DNA from: Peterkaempfera bronchialis
Lineage (GTDB): Bacteria > Actinomycetota > Actinomycetes > Streptomycetales > Streptomycetaceae
NCBI RefSeq assembly: GCF_003258605.2
Contig: NZ_CP031264.1
Span: 186,001 to 250,000, forward strand
DNA length: 64,000 nucleotides
Direction of reading: 5' to 3'
In this document: positions 9,958 through 19,092 of the stretch, one piece after another
Layout: every line of letters starts with the position of its first letter
Numbering within the stretch: the first letter of the stretch is position 1
Notes under the pieces: generated by a model
Seen by the model: the letters and a program-made list of their open reading frames with translations, nothing else
Told to the model about the DNA's origin: nothing
Databases searched by the model: none
Program-made: the position numbers and the translations under genes

Positions 9958-12900
9958 ATGAGCCTCCTGTCCCTCTTCCTGCGGAGCATCAGGCAACGCA
10001 GACCAGTGGTCGCCGCAGCGGCCGCACTGGCGCTACTGATGGGCGCTGCCGTCGGTTTCTCGACCGGCACCGCGCAGGCCGCCTCCACCCTGCTGTCCCA
10101 GGGCAGGCCGGCCACGGCCTCGTCCACCGAGAACGCCGGAACCCCGGCCTCGGCCGCCGTCGACGGGGACGCGGGCACCCGCTGGTCCAGCGCCGCCGCC
10201 GACCCGCAGTGGCTGCAGGTCGACCTCGGCGCCAAGGCCACCGTCAACCAGGTCGTCCTCAACTGGGAGACGGCGTACGCCACGGCGTTCCAGATCCAGG
10301 TCTCGGACGACGCCAAGACCTGGACCCCCGTCTACTCCACCACCACCGGCACCGGCGGCGCCCAGACCCTCGCCGTCACCGGCAGCGGCCGCTACGTCCG
10401 GATGTACGGCACCGCCCGGGCCACCGGCTACGGCTACTCCCTCTGGGAGTTCCAGGTCTACGGCTCGACCGACCCCACCGGCCCGACCGGCTGCGGCAGC
10501 ACCAACGCGGCGCTGGGCCACCCGGCGACGGCCTCGTCCACCGAGGGCGCCGGGACCCCGGCCTCGGCCGCCGTGGACGGCGACGCCGGCACCCGCTGGT
10601 CCAGCGCCACGGCCGACCCGCAGTGGCTGCAGGTCGACCTGGGGGCGTCCGTATCGCTCTGCAAGGTGGTCCTCAGCTGGGAGACGGCGTACGCCTCGGC
10701 GTTCCAGATCCAGGTCTCGGACGACGCCAAGACCTGGACCCCCGTCTACTCCACCACCACCGGCACCGGCGGCACCCAGACCCTCGCCGTCACCGGCAGC
10801 GGCCGCTACGTCCGGATGTACGGCACCGCCCGGGGCACCGGCTACGGCTACTCCCTCTGGGAGTTCGCGGTCTACACCGGCACCGGCGGGAGCAACGGCG
10901 GCACCACGGGCGGCACCACCGGCGGTGGCAACGGCGGCGACCCCGGTGACTTCTCCGGTTCGGTCATCTCCGCGTACAAGCAGGTGTCGGCCTCGTCCTG
11001 GGAGGGCGACAACGCCCCCGCCGCAGCGCTGGACGGCCGGACCAACACCCGCTGGTCCAGCCTGCCCACCGACAACCAGTGGTTGCAGGTGGACCTCGGC
11101 GGCAACGCCACGATCAGCGGCGTCGTGCTGAACTGGGAGTCCGCGTACGGCACCGGCTACCACCTCGACGTCTCCAACGACGCCGCCAACTGGACCACCC
11201 TCTACACCACCACCTCCGGCAAGGGCGGCGTGGAGAAGCTCGCGGTCACCGGCAAGGGCCGCTATGTGCGGCTGTACGGCACCGCCCGGGCCACCGGCTA
11301 CGGCTACTCGCTGTGGGAGTTCCAGGTGTACGGCACGGTCGACACCTCCGCCGCCACCGCGCCGCTGCTCTCCGGGCCCACCAAGGCGCCGGCCACCCTC
11401 AACCAGTTCGCCCTGTCCGCGCCCGCGGACAAGGCCCTGATCACCAACACCCGCCGGCCGGCGCTCTCCTGGGCGGCCGTCTCCGGCGCCGCCCGCTACG
11501 AGGTCTGGCTCAACGTCAGCCGTACCGACTACGACTTCACCGCCTCGGGCAACCTGCTGGACCTCTACACCAAGGTCGCCGAGGTCACCGGCACCGGCTA
11601 CACCCCGACCTGGGACATCACCGACCGGTGGACCTACAGGTGGTACGTGGTCGCGGTGAGCGGGTCGGGTGCCAGGACCACCTCCAACATCCGCACCTTC
11701 GGCGTCTACCTCCCGGACATCGCCAAGGCCAACGACGGCATCTCCATCGTCAACGGCGCCCGGGACCTCAACAAGAACGGGACCATCGAGCCCTATGAGG
11801 ACTGGCGCCAGCCGGTCGAGACCCGCGTCGCCGACCTCCTCGGCAGGATGACCCTGGAGGAGAAGGCGTACCAGATGTTCTACAACGTCCAGTCGTACCC
11901 CATGTCCGGCTGGCACTTCGGACCGGCGCAGCCGGCCGACCTCAACAACGTCCTGGTCTCCACGGCGGCCACCAGGCTGGGCATCCCGCCGGTCTCCGCA
12001 GGCGACACCACGGCCGGCTACCAGACCACCTACCCGTTGCAGTCCACGCTGGCGGCGGCCAAGGACTACGCGCTCGACTACAAGCTGGCCGACATGCAGC
12101 GCAAGGAGGAGCTGGAGGTCGGCGCGCGCGGCACCCTCTCGCCGATCGCCGAGGTGGGCACCAAGGTGCTCTACCCCCGTATCCAGGAGGGCAACGGCGA
12201 GAACGCCGACGTCGCGGCGGCGCAGCTGCGGGCGCTGGTCGCCGGGCTCCAGGGCGGGCCGGAGCTCAACCCCGGCTCCGTGCTGGCGACCGTCAAGCAC
12301 TGGCCCGGTGAGGGCGCCGGCGGTGAGGCGGGCATCACCTACGACGGGGTGACCATCAAGTACCACATGATCCCGTTCCGGGCCGCGATGGAGGCCGGGG
12401 CGGTCAACATCATGCCGGGCTACGCGGGCAGCTCCTACCTCGACCCGGGCGGCCCGGGGGCCGGTGACAGCGCCAAGATCCTCGCCTATCTGCGGCAGAA
12501 TCTCGGCTACACCGGCCTGATCACCACCGACTGGCTGCCCTCCACCTCCTGGGTGGGCGCGGCCAACGCCGGCTCCGATGTGATGGGCGGGGCCGATCCG
12601 GGCGCGGTCGGGTTCGCCATGGCCGACTTCGAGTCCAAGGTGCCGCTCTCCCGGATCAATGACGCGGTGACCCGCATCCTCCGGCTGAAGTTCCAGCTGG
12701 GCATCTTCGACCACCCGTACGGCGACCCGGTGAACGGTCCGTACCGCTTCCACCAGCCGAGCTATGTGGCGCTGACCAACCAGGCGTCGCGGGAGTCCAA
12801 CACCCTGCTCAAGAACAACGGTGTGCTGCCGGTCAAGCTCAACTCCGGGGACAACATCGTGGTGGCCGGGCCGAGGGCCACCGACGGCGCCTCCTGCTGC

Positions 12901-13512
12901 ATCTGGTCCAGCTACTTCCACCCCGACTACGGCTCGCTGACCACCCTGGACGCCATCAAGGCCAGGGCCGCCAAGGCGGGGGTCAATGTCTTCCAGGACA
13001 CCGGCCCGTCGCCCAAGTTGGCCGTCGTGGCGGTGGGAGAGCCCTCCTACACCCATGCCACCGCATGGCCCAACACCCAGCCCTACCTGCCGGCCGACCA
13101 ACTGGCCCTGATCCAGAACTTCAAGAAGCAGGGCATCCCGGTGGTGGTGGTGCTGACCCTGCCCAGGCCGATCGTGATCAGCGACTGGAACGACCTGGCG
13201 GACGCCATCGTGGTGACCTACCGGGGCGGTGAGGAAGTGGGGCCGGCCACGGCTTCCCTGCTCTTCGGCGACTACACGCCCAGTGGGAAGCTGCCCTGGC
13301 AGCTGCCCCGGAGCCTCGACCAGGTCCTCAAGCCGGGCGGCGGCGACAACCTGGCCGACGCCAACGAGGACTGGAACCTGCCGTACGACCTCGGGGCCAC
13401 CGCCGCCGAGCGCGCCGACATCCGGGCGAAGATCGACGCCGGACAGCCGGTCCCGACCACCTACGGCAATCCGCTCTACCCGTATGGAGCGGGCCTGACC
13501 GGCTGGAAGTGA
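9958..13512 (+). CDS. Secreted GH3 glycoside hydrolase with three F5/8-type C domains
   Basis: 1184 residues. A signal peptide (~1-42, ending GTAQAAS) precedes two near-identical discoidin/F5-8C (CBM32-like) domains at ~45-165 and ~180-305, a Gly/Thr linker (GGTTGGTTGGG), and a third such domain (~320-455). An FN3-like domain (~465-580) leads into a GH3 catalytic region (~600-1180). GH3 marks are KHWPGEG, the predicted nucleophile Asp858 in GLITTDWLPS, and the C-terminal YRGGEEVGPATASLLFGDYTPSGKLPW block. It probably cleaves beta-linked glucosides or related glycans outside the cell. ATG 9958 is chosen because AAGGAG sits six bases upstream. Control by a LacI-type repressor is suggested by 9840-9857. 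Confidence 0.9.
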   Translation: MSLLSLFLRSIRQRRPVVAAAAALALLMGAAVGFSTGTAQAASTLLSQGRPATASSTENAGTPASAAVDGDAGTRWSSAAADPQWLQVDLGAKATVNQVVLNWETAYATAFQIQVSDDAKTWTPVYSTTTGTGGAQTLAVTGSGRYVRMYGTARATGYGYSLWEFQVYGSTDPTGPTGCGSTNAALGHPATASSTEGAGTPASAAVDGDAGTRWSSATADPQWLQVDLGASVSLCKVVLSWETAYASAFQIQVSDDAKTWTPVYSTTTGTGGTQTLAVTGSGRYVRMYGTARGTGYGYSLWEFAVYTGTGGSNGGTTGGTTGGGNGGDPGDFSGSVISAYKQVSASSWEGDNAPAAALDGRTNTRWSSLPTDNQWLQVDLGGNATISGVVLNWESAYGTGYHLDVSNDAANWTTLYTTTSGKGGVEKLAVTGKGRYVRLYGTARATGYGYSLWEFQVYGTVDTSAATAPLLSGPTKAPATLNQFALSAPADKALITNTRRPALSWAAVSGAARYEVWLNVSRTDYDFTASGNLLDLYTKVAEVTGTGYTPTWDITDRWTYRWYVVAVSGSGARTTSNIRTFGVYLPDIAKANDGISIVNGARDLNKNGTIEPYEDWRQPVETRVADLLGRMTLEEKAYQMFYNVQSYPMSGWHFGPAQPADLNNVLVSTAATRLGIPPVSAGDTTAGYQTTYPLQSTLAAAKDYALDYKLADMQRKEELEVGARGTLSPIAEVGTKVLYPRIQEGNGENADVAAAQLRALVAGLQGGPELNPGSVLATVKHWPGEGAGGEAGITYDGVTIKYHMIPFRAAMEAGAVNIMPGYAGSSYLDPGGPGAGDSAKILAYLRQNLGYTGLITTDWLPSTSWVGAANAGSDVMGGADPGAVGFAMADFESKVPLSRINDAVTRILRLKFQLGIFDHPYGDPVNGPYRFHQPSYVALTNQASRESNTLLKNNGVLPVKLNSGDNIVVAGPRATDGASCCIWSSYFHPDYGSLTTLDAIKARAAKAGVNVFQDTGPSPKLAVVAVGEPSYTHATAWPNTQPYLPADQLALIQNFKKQGIPVVVVLTLPRPIVISDWNDLADAIVVTYRGGEEVGPATASLLFGDYTPSGKLPWQLPRSLDQVLKPGGGDNLADANEDWNLPYDLGATAAERADIRAKIDAGQPVPTTYGNPLYPYGAGLTGWK
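10111..10870 (+). repeat. Tandem duplication of discoidin-domain coding sequence (414-bp period)
   Basis: Two copies of one F5/8C domain lie end to end. TCCACCGAG at 10123 recurs at 10537, giving a period of 414 bp (138 codons). The second halves of the copies (around 10270-10450 and 10685-10865) are almost base-for-base identical, including synonymous sites, which points to recent duplication or gene conversion. The third domain downstream is clearly more diverged. Confidence 0.8.
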
Positions 13513-13521
13513 CGGCCAGGG

Positions 13522-13551
13522 GGCCCGGGGACCGTACGCGGTCCCCGGGCC
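13522..13551 (+). terminator. Hairpin terminator after the GH3 gene
   Basis: A perfect 12-bp stem (GGCCCGGGGACC and its complement) with a 6-base loop, 10 bases past the GH3 stop and between two convergent genes. There is no T-run, as is common in Streptomyces. It can serve both strands. Confidence 0.75.
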
Positions 13552-13590
13552 TCCGGCGTGATGCCCGGACGCGAGGCGCCGGGCGGTGCC

Positions 13591-14286
13591 TCAGGGCGCG
13601 GGGTCGGCGCGGAGGTGGTCGAGGGTGCGGTCCAGGTTGCGGCGGGTCGCCGCGACGGCGGCGTCCGGGTCGCCGGCCACGATCGCCTGGACCAGGTCCC
13701 GGTGGGCGTCGTCGATGCGGCGGCCGTGCTCGGGCGGGTGCAGCTCGGCATCGGCGAGCAGCTGGGTGGCCGCCTGCCGCAGGGCGCCCTGGAAGGTGTC
13801 GAAGAGGTGGCTGAGCACCGGGTTGTGCGCGGCCGTCACCACGCAGCGGTGCAGGGCCACATCGGCCTCCACGAGTTCTGCCCGGTCGGCGGCCCGGTCG
13901 CGGGCGCCGAGGGCGGCCCGCAGGGCTTCGATGTCGTCGGGGGTGCGTCTGGCGGCTGCCAGGCGGCCCGCCTCGACCTCCAGGGCCACCCGCACCTCGT
14001 AGACGTCGGAGACGGCGGCACGGAGCAGCCGCCGGTCGAGTTCGGAGACCGGTGTGGTGGAGGAGACATAGGTCCCCGAGCCGTGCTGGGCGCGGAGTTG
14101 GCCGTCGGCGATCAGCGCGCGGACGGCCTCCCGGGAGGTGGACCGGCCGACTCCCAGCTGCCGGCTCAGTTCCACCTCGCCGGGCAGCTTGGTGCCGACC
14201 GGCCATTCGCCTTCGCCGATCAGCCTGCGCAGTTCGGCCACGGCCTGTTCGACCAGTGAGCTGTGGTGGATCGGTCGGACGGTCAT
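13591..14286 (-). CDS. FadR-subfamily GntR regulator (FCD domain)
   Basis: 231 residues. The N-terminal winged helix (LVEQAVAELRRLIGEGEWPVG, LPGEVELSRQLGVGRSTSREAVRALIADG) is followed by an all-helical FCD ligand-binding domain with the metal-type ligands in EADVALHRCVVTAAHNPVLSHLF. It lies 19 bp downstream of an MFS transporter on the same strand, so it probably controls that transporter and itself. Related inverted repeats lie in front of both genes (14302-14314 and 15565-15587). The ligand is unknown. Confidence 0.85.
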   Translation of the reverse strand: MTVRPIHHSSLVEQAVAELRRLIGEGEWPVGTKLPGEVELSRQLGVGRSTSREAVRALIADGQLRAQHGSGTYVSSTTPVSELDRRLLRAAVSDVYEVRVALEVEAGRLAAARRTPDDIEALRAALGARDRAADRAELVEADVALHRCVVTAAHNPVLSHLFDTFQGALRQAATQLLADAELHPPEHGRRIDDAHRDLVQAIVAGDPDAAVAATRRNLDRTLDHLRADPAP

Positions 14287-14301
14287 GCGGCGACGATACC
14301 G

Positions 14302-14314
14302 GTCCTCAGAGGAC
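14302..14314. promoter_or_regulatory. Candidate operator GTCCTCAGAGGAC upstream of the GntR gene
   Basis: A 13-bp palindrome with 6-bp arms straddles the MFS stop codon and ends 15 bases before the GntR start. It reuses the GTCCTC/GAGGAC half-sites of the repeat at 15565-15587, which suggests autoregulation by the adjacent FadR-type protein. Confidence 0.4.
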
Positions 14315-15508
14315 TCGGCTCTCGACGGGTTCCCGCTCCGCCGCCGGGGGCGCGGTCAGGACCCGGTCGCGCAGCCGTACGGCGAAGACCAGCCCGGCCA
14401 GCAGCACCGCCAGCACCGTACCCAGCACCACCCGCAGTCCGTGCGCGTCGGCGATCCAGCCCAGCAGCGGGGAGGCCAGCCCGCCCACCGACATGGCCAG
14501 GCCCAGGGTCAGCCCGCTGGCGGTACCCGGCCGGTTGGGCAGGTAGTCCTGGGCCAGGGTCACCTGCGGTGCGAACGGCAGGAACATGGCCAGGCCGTAC
14601 ACCACGGTGGCGACCTCGGCGACGGCGAAGTTCGGCGCGAACGCCACCCCGGCGAGCGCCGGTACGGCCAGCAGATATCCGGCCCGGACCGGGAACAGCC
14701 GTCCCTGGCGGTCCCCCAGCCAGCCGCCGAGCAGGGTGCCCGCCGCGCCCGCGAGCGTGAAGGAGGTGAGCGCCGCCGCGCCCGCCGCCTGGGAGGCGTG
14801 CAGATCGCGCTGGACGTGCAGGGAGAGCATCGAGGTGACCGTGACATAGGGGATGGACCAGCCGACCGTGACCGCGACCAGCCGGCCGAAGGCCCCCCAG
14901 TCGTCCCGGTGCCCGGTCGCCGCTCTGCCGCCCGACACCAGCGGTACGGCGGGGGTGTGCCCACGGCGGCGCATCCAGGGTCCCTGCACCGCCCACAGCC
15001 CGGCCATCACCAGCGCCGGGATGGCCAGCAGCCCGGTGCCGGACAGTCCCAGCGAGCCGACGACCAGGGTGACCAGCGCCGGGGCCAGGGAGGCGCCGAT
15101 GGTGCCGCCGACCGAGAAGAGGCTCATCGCCTGCTGGGACTGGCCGCCGGCCGCGCGAGCCTGGTTGGTCGCGGGCGGGTGGTAGGCGGCCATGCCGATC
15201 CCGGCGAGGGCCACGCAGAGCCAGGTGAGCGGATAGCTGTCCGCCAGCCCGGCGGCGGTGAGGCCGCCTGCTGCGGCGAGGAAGCCCGCAGGGATCAGCC
15301 AGCCTCGGTGGTTGCGGTCGACCAGCATGCCGAAGACCGGCTGGACCACGCTCGACAGTCCGGTGGCGGCCAGCGCGATCCCGGAGACGGCGGCATAGCT
15401 GTAGTGCCGCTCGGACATCAGGAACGGCAGAAGCGCGGGCACCGCACCCTGGTACATGTCATTGACGACGTGGGTTCCGGTGAGGAAGCCCAGCTGTCCC
15501 TTCTTCAC
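14306..15508 (-). CDS. MFS transporter, fosmidomycin-resistance-like
   Basis: About 400 residues with 12 predicted membrane spans. The N-terminus (GQLGFLTGTHVVNDMYQGAV, then LLPFLMSERHYSYAAVSGIA) is like the Fsr (fosmidomycin resistance) branch of the major facilitator superfamily, and FGMLVDRNHRGW is the loop 2-3 motif A. It would export small molecules or act as a drug:proton antiporter. The start is taken as GTG 15508, with GGAGAGGG upstream. It forms a two-gene operon with the FadR-type regulator downstream. The substrate cannot be read from sequence. Confidence 0.82.
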   Translation of the reverse strand: MKKGQLGFLTGTHVVNDMYQGAVPALLPFLMSERHYSYAAVSGIALAATGLSSVVQPVFGMLVDRNHRGWLIPAGFLAAAGGLTAAGLADSYPLTWLCVALAGIGMAAYHPPATNQARAAGGQSQQAMSLFSVGGTIGASLAPALVTLVVGSLGLSGTGLLAIPALVMAGLWAVQGPWMRRRGHTPAVPLVSGGRAATGHRDDWGAFGRLVAVTVGWSIPYVTVTSMLSLHVQRDLHASQAAGAAALTSFTLAGAAGTLLGGWLGDRQGRLFPVRAGYLLAVPALAGVAFAPNFAVAEVATVVYGLAMFLPFAPQVTLAQDYLPNRPGTASGLTLGLAMSVGGLASPLLGWIADAHGLRVVLGTVLAVLLAGLVFAVRLRDRVLTAPPAAEREPVESRVL

Positions 15509-15564
15509 CGTGCCGCCCTCTCCATGACCGTCGTGGGTTCGAGTTTCGACATACTGCCCTCCCG

Positions 15565-15587
15565 AGTCCTCAGCTCCTCTGAGGACT
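15565..15587. promoter_or_regulatory. Inverted repeat AGTCCTCAG-N5-CTGAGGACT upstream of the MFS gene
   Basis: Perfect 9-bp arms with a 5-base spacer lie 57-79 bp upstream of the MFS start. The GTCCTCAG half-site recurs at 14302-14314 before the GntR gene, so it is the best candidate operator for that regulator. Confidence 0.55.
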
Positions 15588-15696
15588 TTAGCGTAAGCGC
15601 CACCTGACCGCCGAAGCAAAGTCCTGCTGTCCGCCTGGGGGCAGCGACCCGCCCGCCGAGCGCACTGCTGCGCTGCGGCGGGCGGGTCAGGGGGTG

Positions 15697-17322
15697 TCAG
15701 CCCATGTGGGGGTAGCGGTAGTCGGTCGGCGGGACGAAGGTCTCCTTGATGGAGCGGGTGGAGGTCCAGCGGAGCAGGTTCTGCGCGGCGCCGGCCTTGT
15801 CGTTGGTGCCGGAGGCGCGGCCGCCGCCGAAGGGCTGCTGGCCGACGACGGCGCCGGTGGGCTTGTCGTTGATGTAGAAGTTGCCCGCGGCGAACCGCAG
15901 CCGCTCCATGGTGTGGGCGACGGCCGCGCGGTCCTGGGCGATCACGGCGCCGGTCAGCGCGTACGGGGAGGCGGACTCCATCTGGTCCAGCATCTCCTCG
16001 TAGCGCTCGTCCTCGTAGACGTGCACGGCCAGGATCGGGCCGAAGTACTCCTCGCGGAAGTACTCGGCGCCCGGGTCGGTGCCCACCAGCACCGTCGGCC
16101 GCACAAAGTACCCGACGCTGTCGTCGCAGGTGCCGCCCGCCAGGACCTCCACGGTCGGGTCGGCGTGGGCGCGGTCGAGGGCGGCCTTGTTCCGGGCGAA
16201 GGAGCGGGCGTCGATGACCGCGCCCATGAAGTGCGACAGGTCGGTCACATCGCCCATCGTCAGCCCCTCCACCTCCTGCCGCAGCTCCTCCCTGATCCGC
16301 TCCCACAGCGAGGCGGGCACATAGGCGCGGGAGGCGGCCGAGCACTTCTGGCCCTGGAACTCGAACGCACCCCGGACCATCGCCGTCCTCAGCACCGCCG
16401 GATCGGCCGAAGGATGCGCCACGATGAAGTCCTTGCCCCCGGTCTCCCCCACCAGCCGCGGATAGGACCGGTACCCGGCGATGTTCTCCCCCACCGTCCG
16501 CCACAGGTGCTGGAAGGTCGCCGTGGACCCGGTGAAGTGGATCCCGGCCAGCTCCGGATGGGCCAAGGCCACCTCGGAGACCGCCAGACCGTCACCCGTC
16601 ACCATATTGACCACACCCGCCGGCAGCCCCGCCTCCTCCAGCAGCCCCATCAGCAGATGCGCAGCCAACTGCTGCGTCGGCGACGGCTTCCAGACCACCA
16701 CATTGCCCATCAGCGCCGGAGCGGTCGGCAGGTTCCCCGCGATCGCCGTGAAGTTGAACGGCGTGACCGCATAGACGAAACCCTCCAGCGGCCGGTGGTC
16801 ACTGCGGTTCCACACCCCCGGCGAGGACACCGGCTGCTCCGCCAACACCTGCCGCGCGAAGTGCACATTGAAACGCCAGAAGTCCACCAGCTCGCACGGA
16901 CTGTCGATCTCCGCCTGCTGCGCGGTCTTGGACTGCCCCAGCATCGTCGCCGCCGCGATCGTCTCCCGCCACGGACCGGCCAGCAGGTCCGCCGCCCGCA
17001 GGAAGACCGCCGCCCGGTCGTCGAACGACAGCGCCCGCCACGCCGGAGCCGCCGCCAGCGCCGCATCCACCGCAGCCCGCGCATCCTCCCGGGTCGCATT
17101 GCGCATCGTGCCCAGCCGCGCTGCATGCCGATGCGGCTGCACCACCTCGATCGGCTCACCGCCGCCCAGCCGCCGCTGCCCGCCGATGGCCATGGTCAGC
17201 TCGACCGGCTCCGCCGCGAGCCGCTTCAGCTCCGCCTCCAACCGGGCCCGCTCCGGACTGCCGGGGGCGTAGCTGTGGACCGGCTCGTTCACCGGTGCGG
17301 GGACCTGGGTCACAGCGTCCAT
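15697..17322 (-). CDS. pruA: L-glutamate gamma-semialdehyde (1-pyrroline-5-carboxylate) dehydrogenase
   Basis: 541 residues of the aldehyde dehydrogenase superfamily, P5CDH type. Family landmarks are TPFNFTAIAGNLPTAPALMG, GNVVVWKPSPTQQ, HFTGSTATFQHLW (cofactor loop), LVGETGGKDF with the general-base Glu, and FEFQGQKCSAASRAYVP with the catalytic Cys. It oxidises glutamate semialdehyde to glutamate with NAD+, the last step of proline degradation. ATG 17322 is chosen because AAGGAG lies nine bases upstream, while the in-frame GTG six bases earlier would be too close. Proline dehydrogenase is not adjacent; the gene follows the SDR gene on the same strand after ~130 bp. Confidence 0.92.
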   Translation of the reverse strand: MDAVTQVPAPVNEPVHSYAPGSPERARLEAELKRLAAEPVELTMAIGGQRRLGGGEPIEVVQPHRHAARLGTMRNATREDARAAVDAALAAAPAWRALSFDDRAAVFLRAADLLAGPWRETIAAATMLGQSKTAQQAEIDSPCELVDFWRFNVHFARQVLAEQPVSSPGVWNRSDHRPLEGFVYAVTPFNFTAIAGNLPTAPALMGNVVVWKPSPTQQLAAHLLMGLLEEAGLPAGVVNMVTGDGLAVSEVALAHPELAGIHFTGSTATFQHLWRTVGENIAGYRSYPRLVGETGGKDFIVAHPSADPAVLRTAMVRGAFEFQGQKCSAASRAYVPASLWERIREELRQEVEGLTMGDVTDLSHFMGAVIDARSFARNKAALDRAHADPTVEVLAGGTCDDSVGYFVRPTVLVGTDPGAEYFREEYFGPILAVHVYEDERYEEMLDQMESASPYALTGAVIAQDRAAVAHTMERLRFAAGNFYINDKPTGAVVGQQPFGGGRASGTNDKAGAAQNLLRWTSTRSIKETFVPPTDYRYPHMG

Positions 17323-17455
17323 GCGCACGCTCTCCTTGATGTACTCGGCCGCGTGGCCGTAGGTGCTGAGGGTGTGGGTGATCCTGGCGGCGGCGGCGAG
17401 GGCGCCGCGCCGACCGGGAAAGGGGTGGTGGTGACAGGGCCGTCCGGCCCGGGTG

Positions 17456-18265
17456 CTACAGCGCGACCAGCCAGCCGCCGTCGACCGTCAGCGTGTGGCC
17501 GGTGACATAGGCCGAAGCCTGCGAGGCCAGGAAGAGGACGGCGCCGCTGAGGTCGCCCGGCTCGCCGACCCTGCCGAGCGGGATGTGGTCGCGTACGATC
17601 CGCTCCTCGACCTCCCGGCTGGGCAGCAGGTCGGAGGTCATGGCGGTCCTCATGTATCCGGGGGCGATGGAGTTCACCCGGATCCCGTGCCTGCCCCACT
17701 CATAGGCCATATTGCGGGTCACCTGGACGACGGCGGCCTTGGATGCGTCGTACACGGAGGAGCGCTCGCCGTCCACCGCGAGGCCGCCGATGGAGGAGAT
17801 GTTGACGATGCGCCCGCCGCCGCGCCTGCTCATGGTGCGGGCGGCGCGCTGCGCGGTGAAGTAGGTGCCGCGCAGATTGACGGTGAGGGTGAGGTCGAAC
17901 TCGTCCTCGGTCGCCTCCAGTGCGCTGTTGCGCAGCGAGACGCCCGCGTTGTTGACCAGGATGTCCGGGCTGTCGCCCCGGGCGTCCAGGGCGTCGAATG
18001 CCTCGTTGACGCTGTGTGTCGAAGTGACGTCGAGTTCCAGCGGGACGCAGTCGACTCCCTGCTCCGCGAGGTGGTCGCAGGCTTGCTGCGCGGCCTCGGG
18101 GTCGAGGTCGGAGACGATCACTCGGGCGCCGGCCGCGCCCAGCGCCAGGCACTGGGCGCGGCCCAGCCCTCCCGAGGCACCGGTGACCAGGGCGGTCTGC
18201 CCACTCAGGCTGAAGAGGCCAGTCAGGCTGAAGAGGCCGGGTAGGGTCGGTTCCTTGCTCTGCAT
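17456..18265 (-). CDS. Short-chain dehydrogenase/reductase
   Basis: 269 residues of the classical SDR family: NAD(P)-binding GASGGLG near residue 29, NNAGVS, catalytic Ser in NISSIGG and Y-x-x-x-K in YDASKAAV, and the C-terminal TGHTLTVDGG. A DL pair after the second beta strand (VSDLDPEA) favours NAD over NADP. It has GAGGAG before the ATG and follows the GntR gene in a reverse-strand run with an acetoacetate-decarboxylase-fold protein and an ABC transporter, so a keto or hydroxy compound is the likely substrate. The N-terminal extension carries a 6-residue tandem duplication (LFSLTG/LFSLSG). Confidence 0.85.
   Translation of the reverse strand: MQSKEPTLPGLFSLTGLFSLSGQTALVTGASGGLGRAQCLALGAAGARVIVSDLDPEAAQQACDHLAEQGVDCVPLELDVTSTHSVNEAFDALDARGDSPDILVNNAGVSLRNSALEATEDEFDLTLTVNLRGTYFTAQRAARTMSRRGGGRIVNISSIGGLAVDGERSSVYDASKAAVVQVTRNMAYEWGRHGIRVNSIAPGYMRTAMTSDLLPSREVEERIVRDHIPLGRVGEPGDLSGAVLFLASQASAYVTGHTLTVDGGWLVAL
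18205..18238 (-). repeat. 18-bp tandem duplication in the SDR N-terminus
   Basis: TCAGGCTGAAGAGGCC occurs at 18205-18220 and again at 18223-18238, a period of 18 bp. It adds six residues in frame ahead of the Rossmann fold and so is tolerated. Confidence 0.75.
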
Positions 18266-18310
18266 GCGGGGGCTCCTCGGGGCGGCCGGGTGGGAGAGCC
18301 GGCCGCAGGT

Positions 18311-19000
18311 CTAGAGGCCGTAGTCGGTGAGTATCTTGACGACCTGCTGGGAGTCATGCCGGACGTGCTCGCGGATGTGCTCGCCTGCGACGTCCACGTC
18401 TCCGGCGGCGATGGCCGCCGCCAGCGGGCGGTGGTCCACTCCGGTCCAGTCGGGGGTCTTCACCGCCTTCGAGCAGAAGTACCACTGGCGCAGGGCGAGG
18501 TTGAAGTGGATCTCTGACGTGGTGATCAGATAGTCGTTGCGGGTCATCCGGTACACACTGCGGTGGAAGGCGGCGTCCAGGTCGATGCACTCCTGGAGGT
18601 TCTCGGTCGCGAACTGCCGCTCGGCCAGCGCGACCAGGTTCTCCTTCTCCGCCTTGGATCCACGGCTGCACGCCAGGGCTGCGCTGAGACCTTCGAGTTC
18701 AAGCCGCAGCTCCATCACGGACCGGGAGTCCTTGAGCCCGATGTCGGTGACATAGGTGCCGCTGCGCGGGTAGATCACCACGAGCTTCTCGAACTCCAGC
18801 CGCCGGATCGCCTCGCGCACCGGCGACGCTCCGACTCCCAGGCTGCTGCGGAGCTCGGCTTCACTGAGCCGCTCGCCCGGCATGATCTCGCACCGCACCA
18901 GGCGCGAACAGAGGGCGGAGTGCGCCGATTCACTGAGCAGGTTCGCAGTCCCGGCCTCGCCACTGGCCGTTCGCTTGCCGGCGACGTATGCAGAACGCAC
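18311..19000 (-). CDS. FadR-subfamily GntR regulator of the ABC/ADC/SDR operon
   Basis: 229 residues. The winged helix is at ~20-80 (LCSRLVRCEIMPGERLSEAELRSSLGVGASPVREAIRRLE), followed by an FCD domain with the ligand residues in DLDAAFHRSVYRMTRND and HRPLAAAIAAGD. It starts at GTG 19000 with GGGAGG about ten bases upstream. It sits inside the operon between the acetoacetate-decarboxylase-fold gene and the SDR. The triple half-site at 22698-22726, upstream of the first operon gene, is the natural operator candidate. Ligand unknown. Confidence 0.85.
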   Translation of the reverse strand: MRSAYVAGKRTASGEAGTANLLSESAHSALCSRLVRCEIMPGERLSEAELRSSLGVGASPVREAIRRLEFEKLVVIYPRSGTYVTDIGLKDSRSVMELRLELEGLSAALACSRGSKAEKENLVALAERQFATENLQECIDLDAAFHRSVYRMTRNDYLITTSEIHFNLALRQWYFCSKAVKTPDWTGVDHRPLAAAIAAGDVDVAGEHIREHVRHDSQQVVKILTDYGL

Positions 19001-19092
19001 TGTGTCCCAACCTCCCTGCGGGTGGCATCGTCCGGGCTGTCCGGCGGTGCCTCCGGTGGATGACTCTGAGCAGACTAGGGGTTACCGAGCAC

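Noticed and set aside
10033-13101. 1022-codon reverse-strand open frame with repeats
   Set aside because: Antisense to the GH3 gene; its internal repeats are the mirror of the duplicated discoidin domains.
14306-16504. 732-codon reverse frame that would fuse P5C dehydrogenase sequence to the MFS transporter
   Set aside because: The N-terminal half is an out-of-frame reading of pruA; a GTG with a ribosome site at 15508 starts the transporter.
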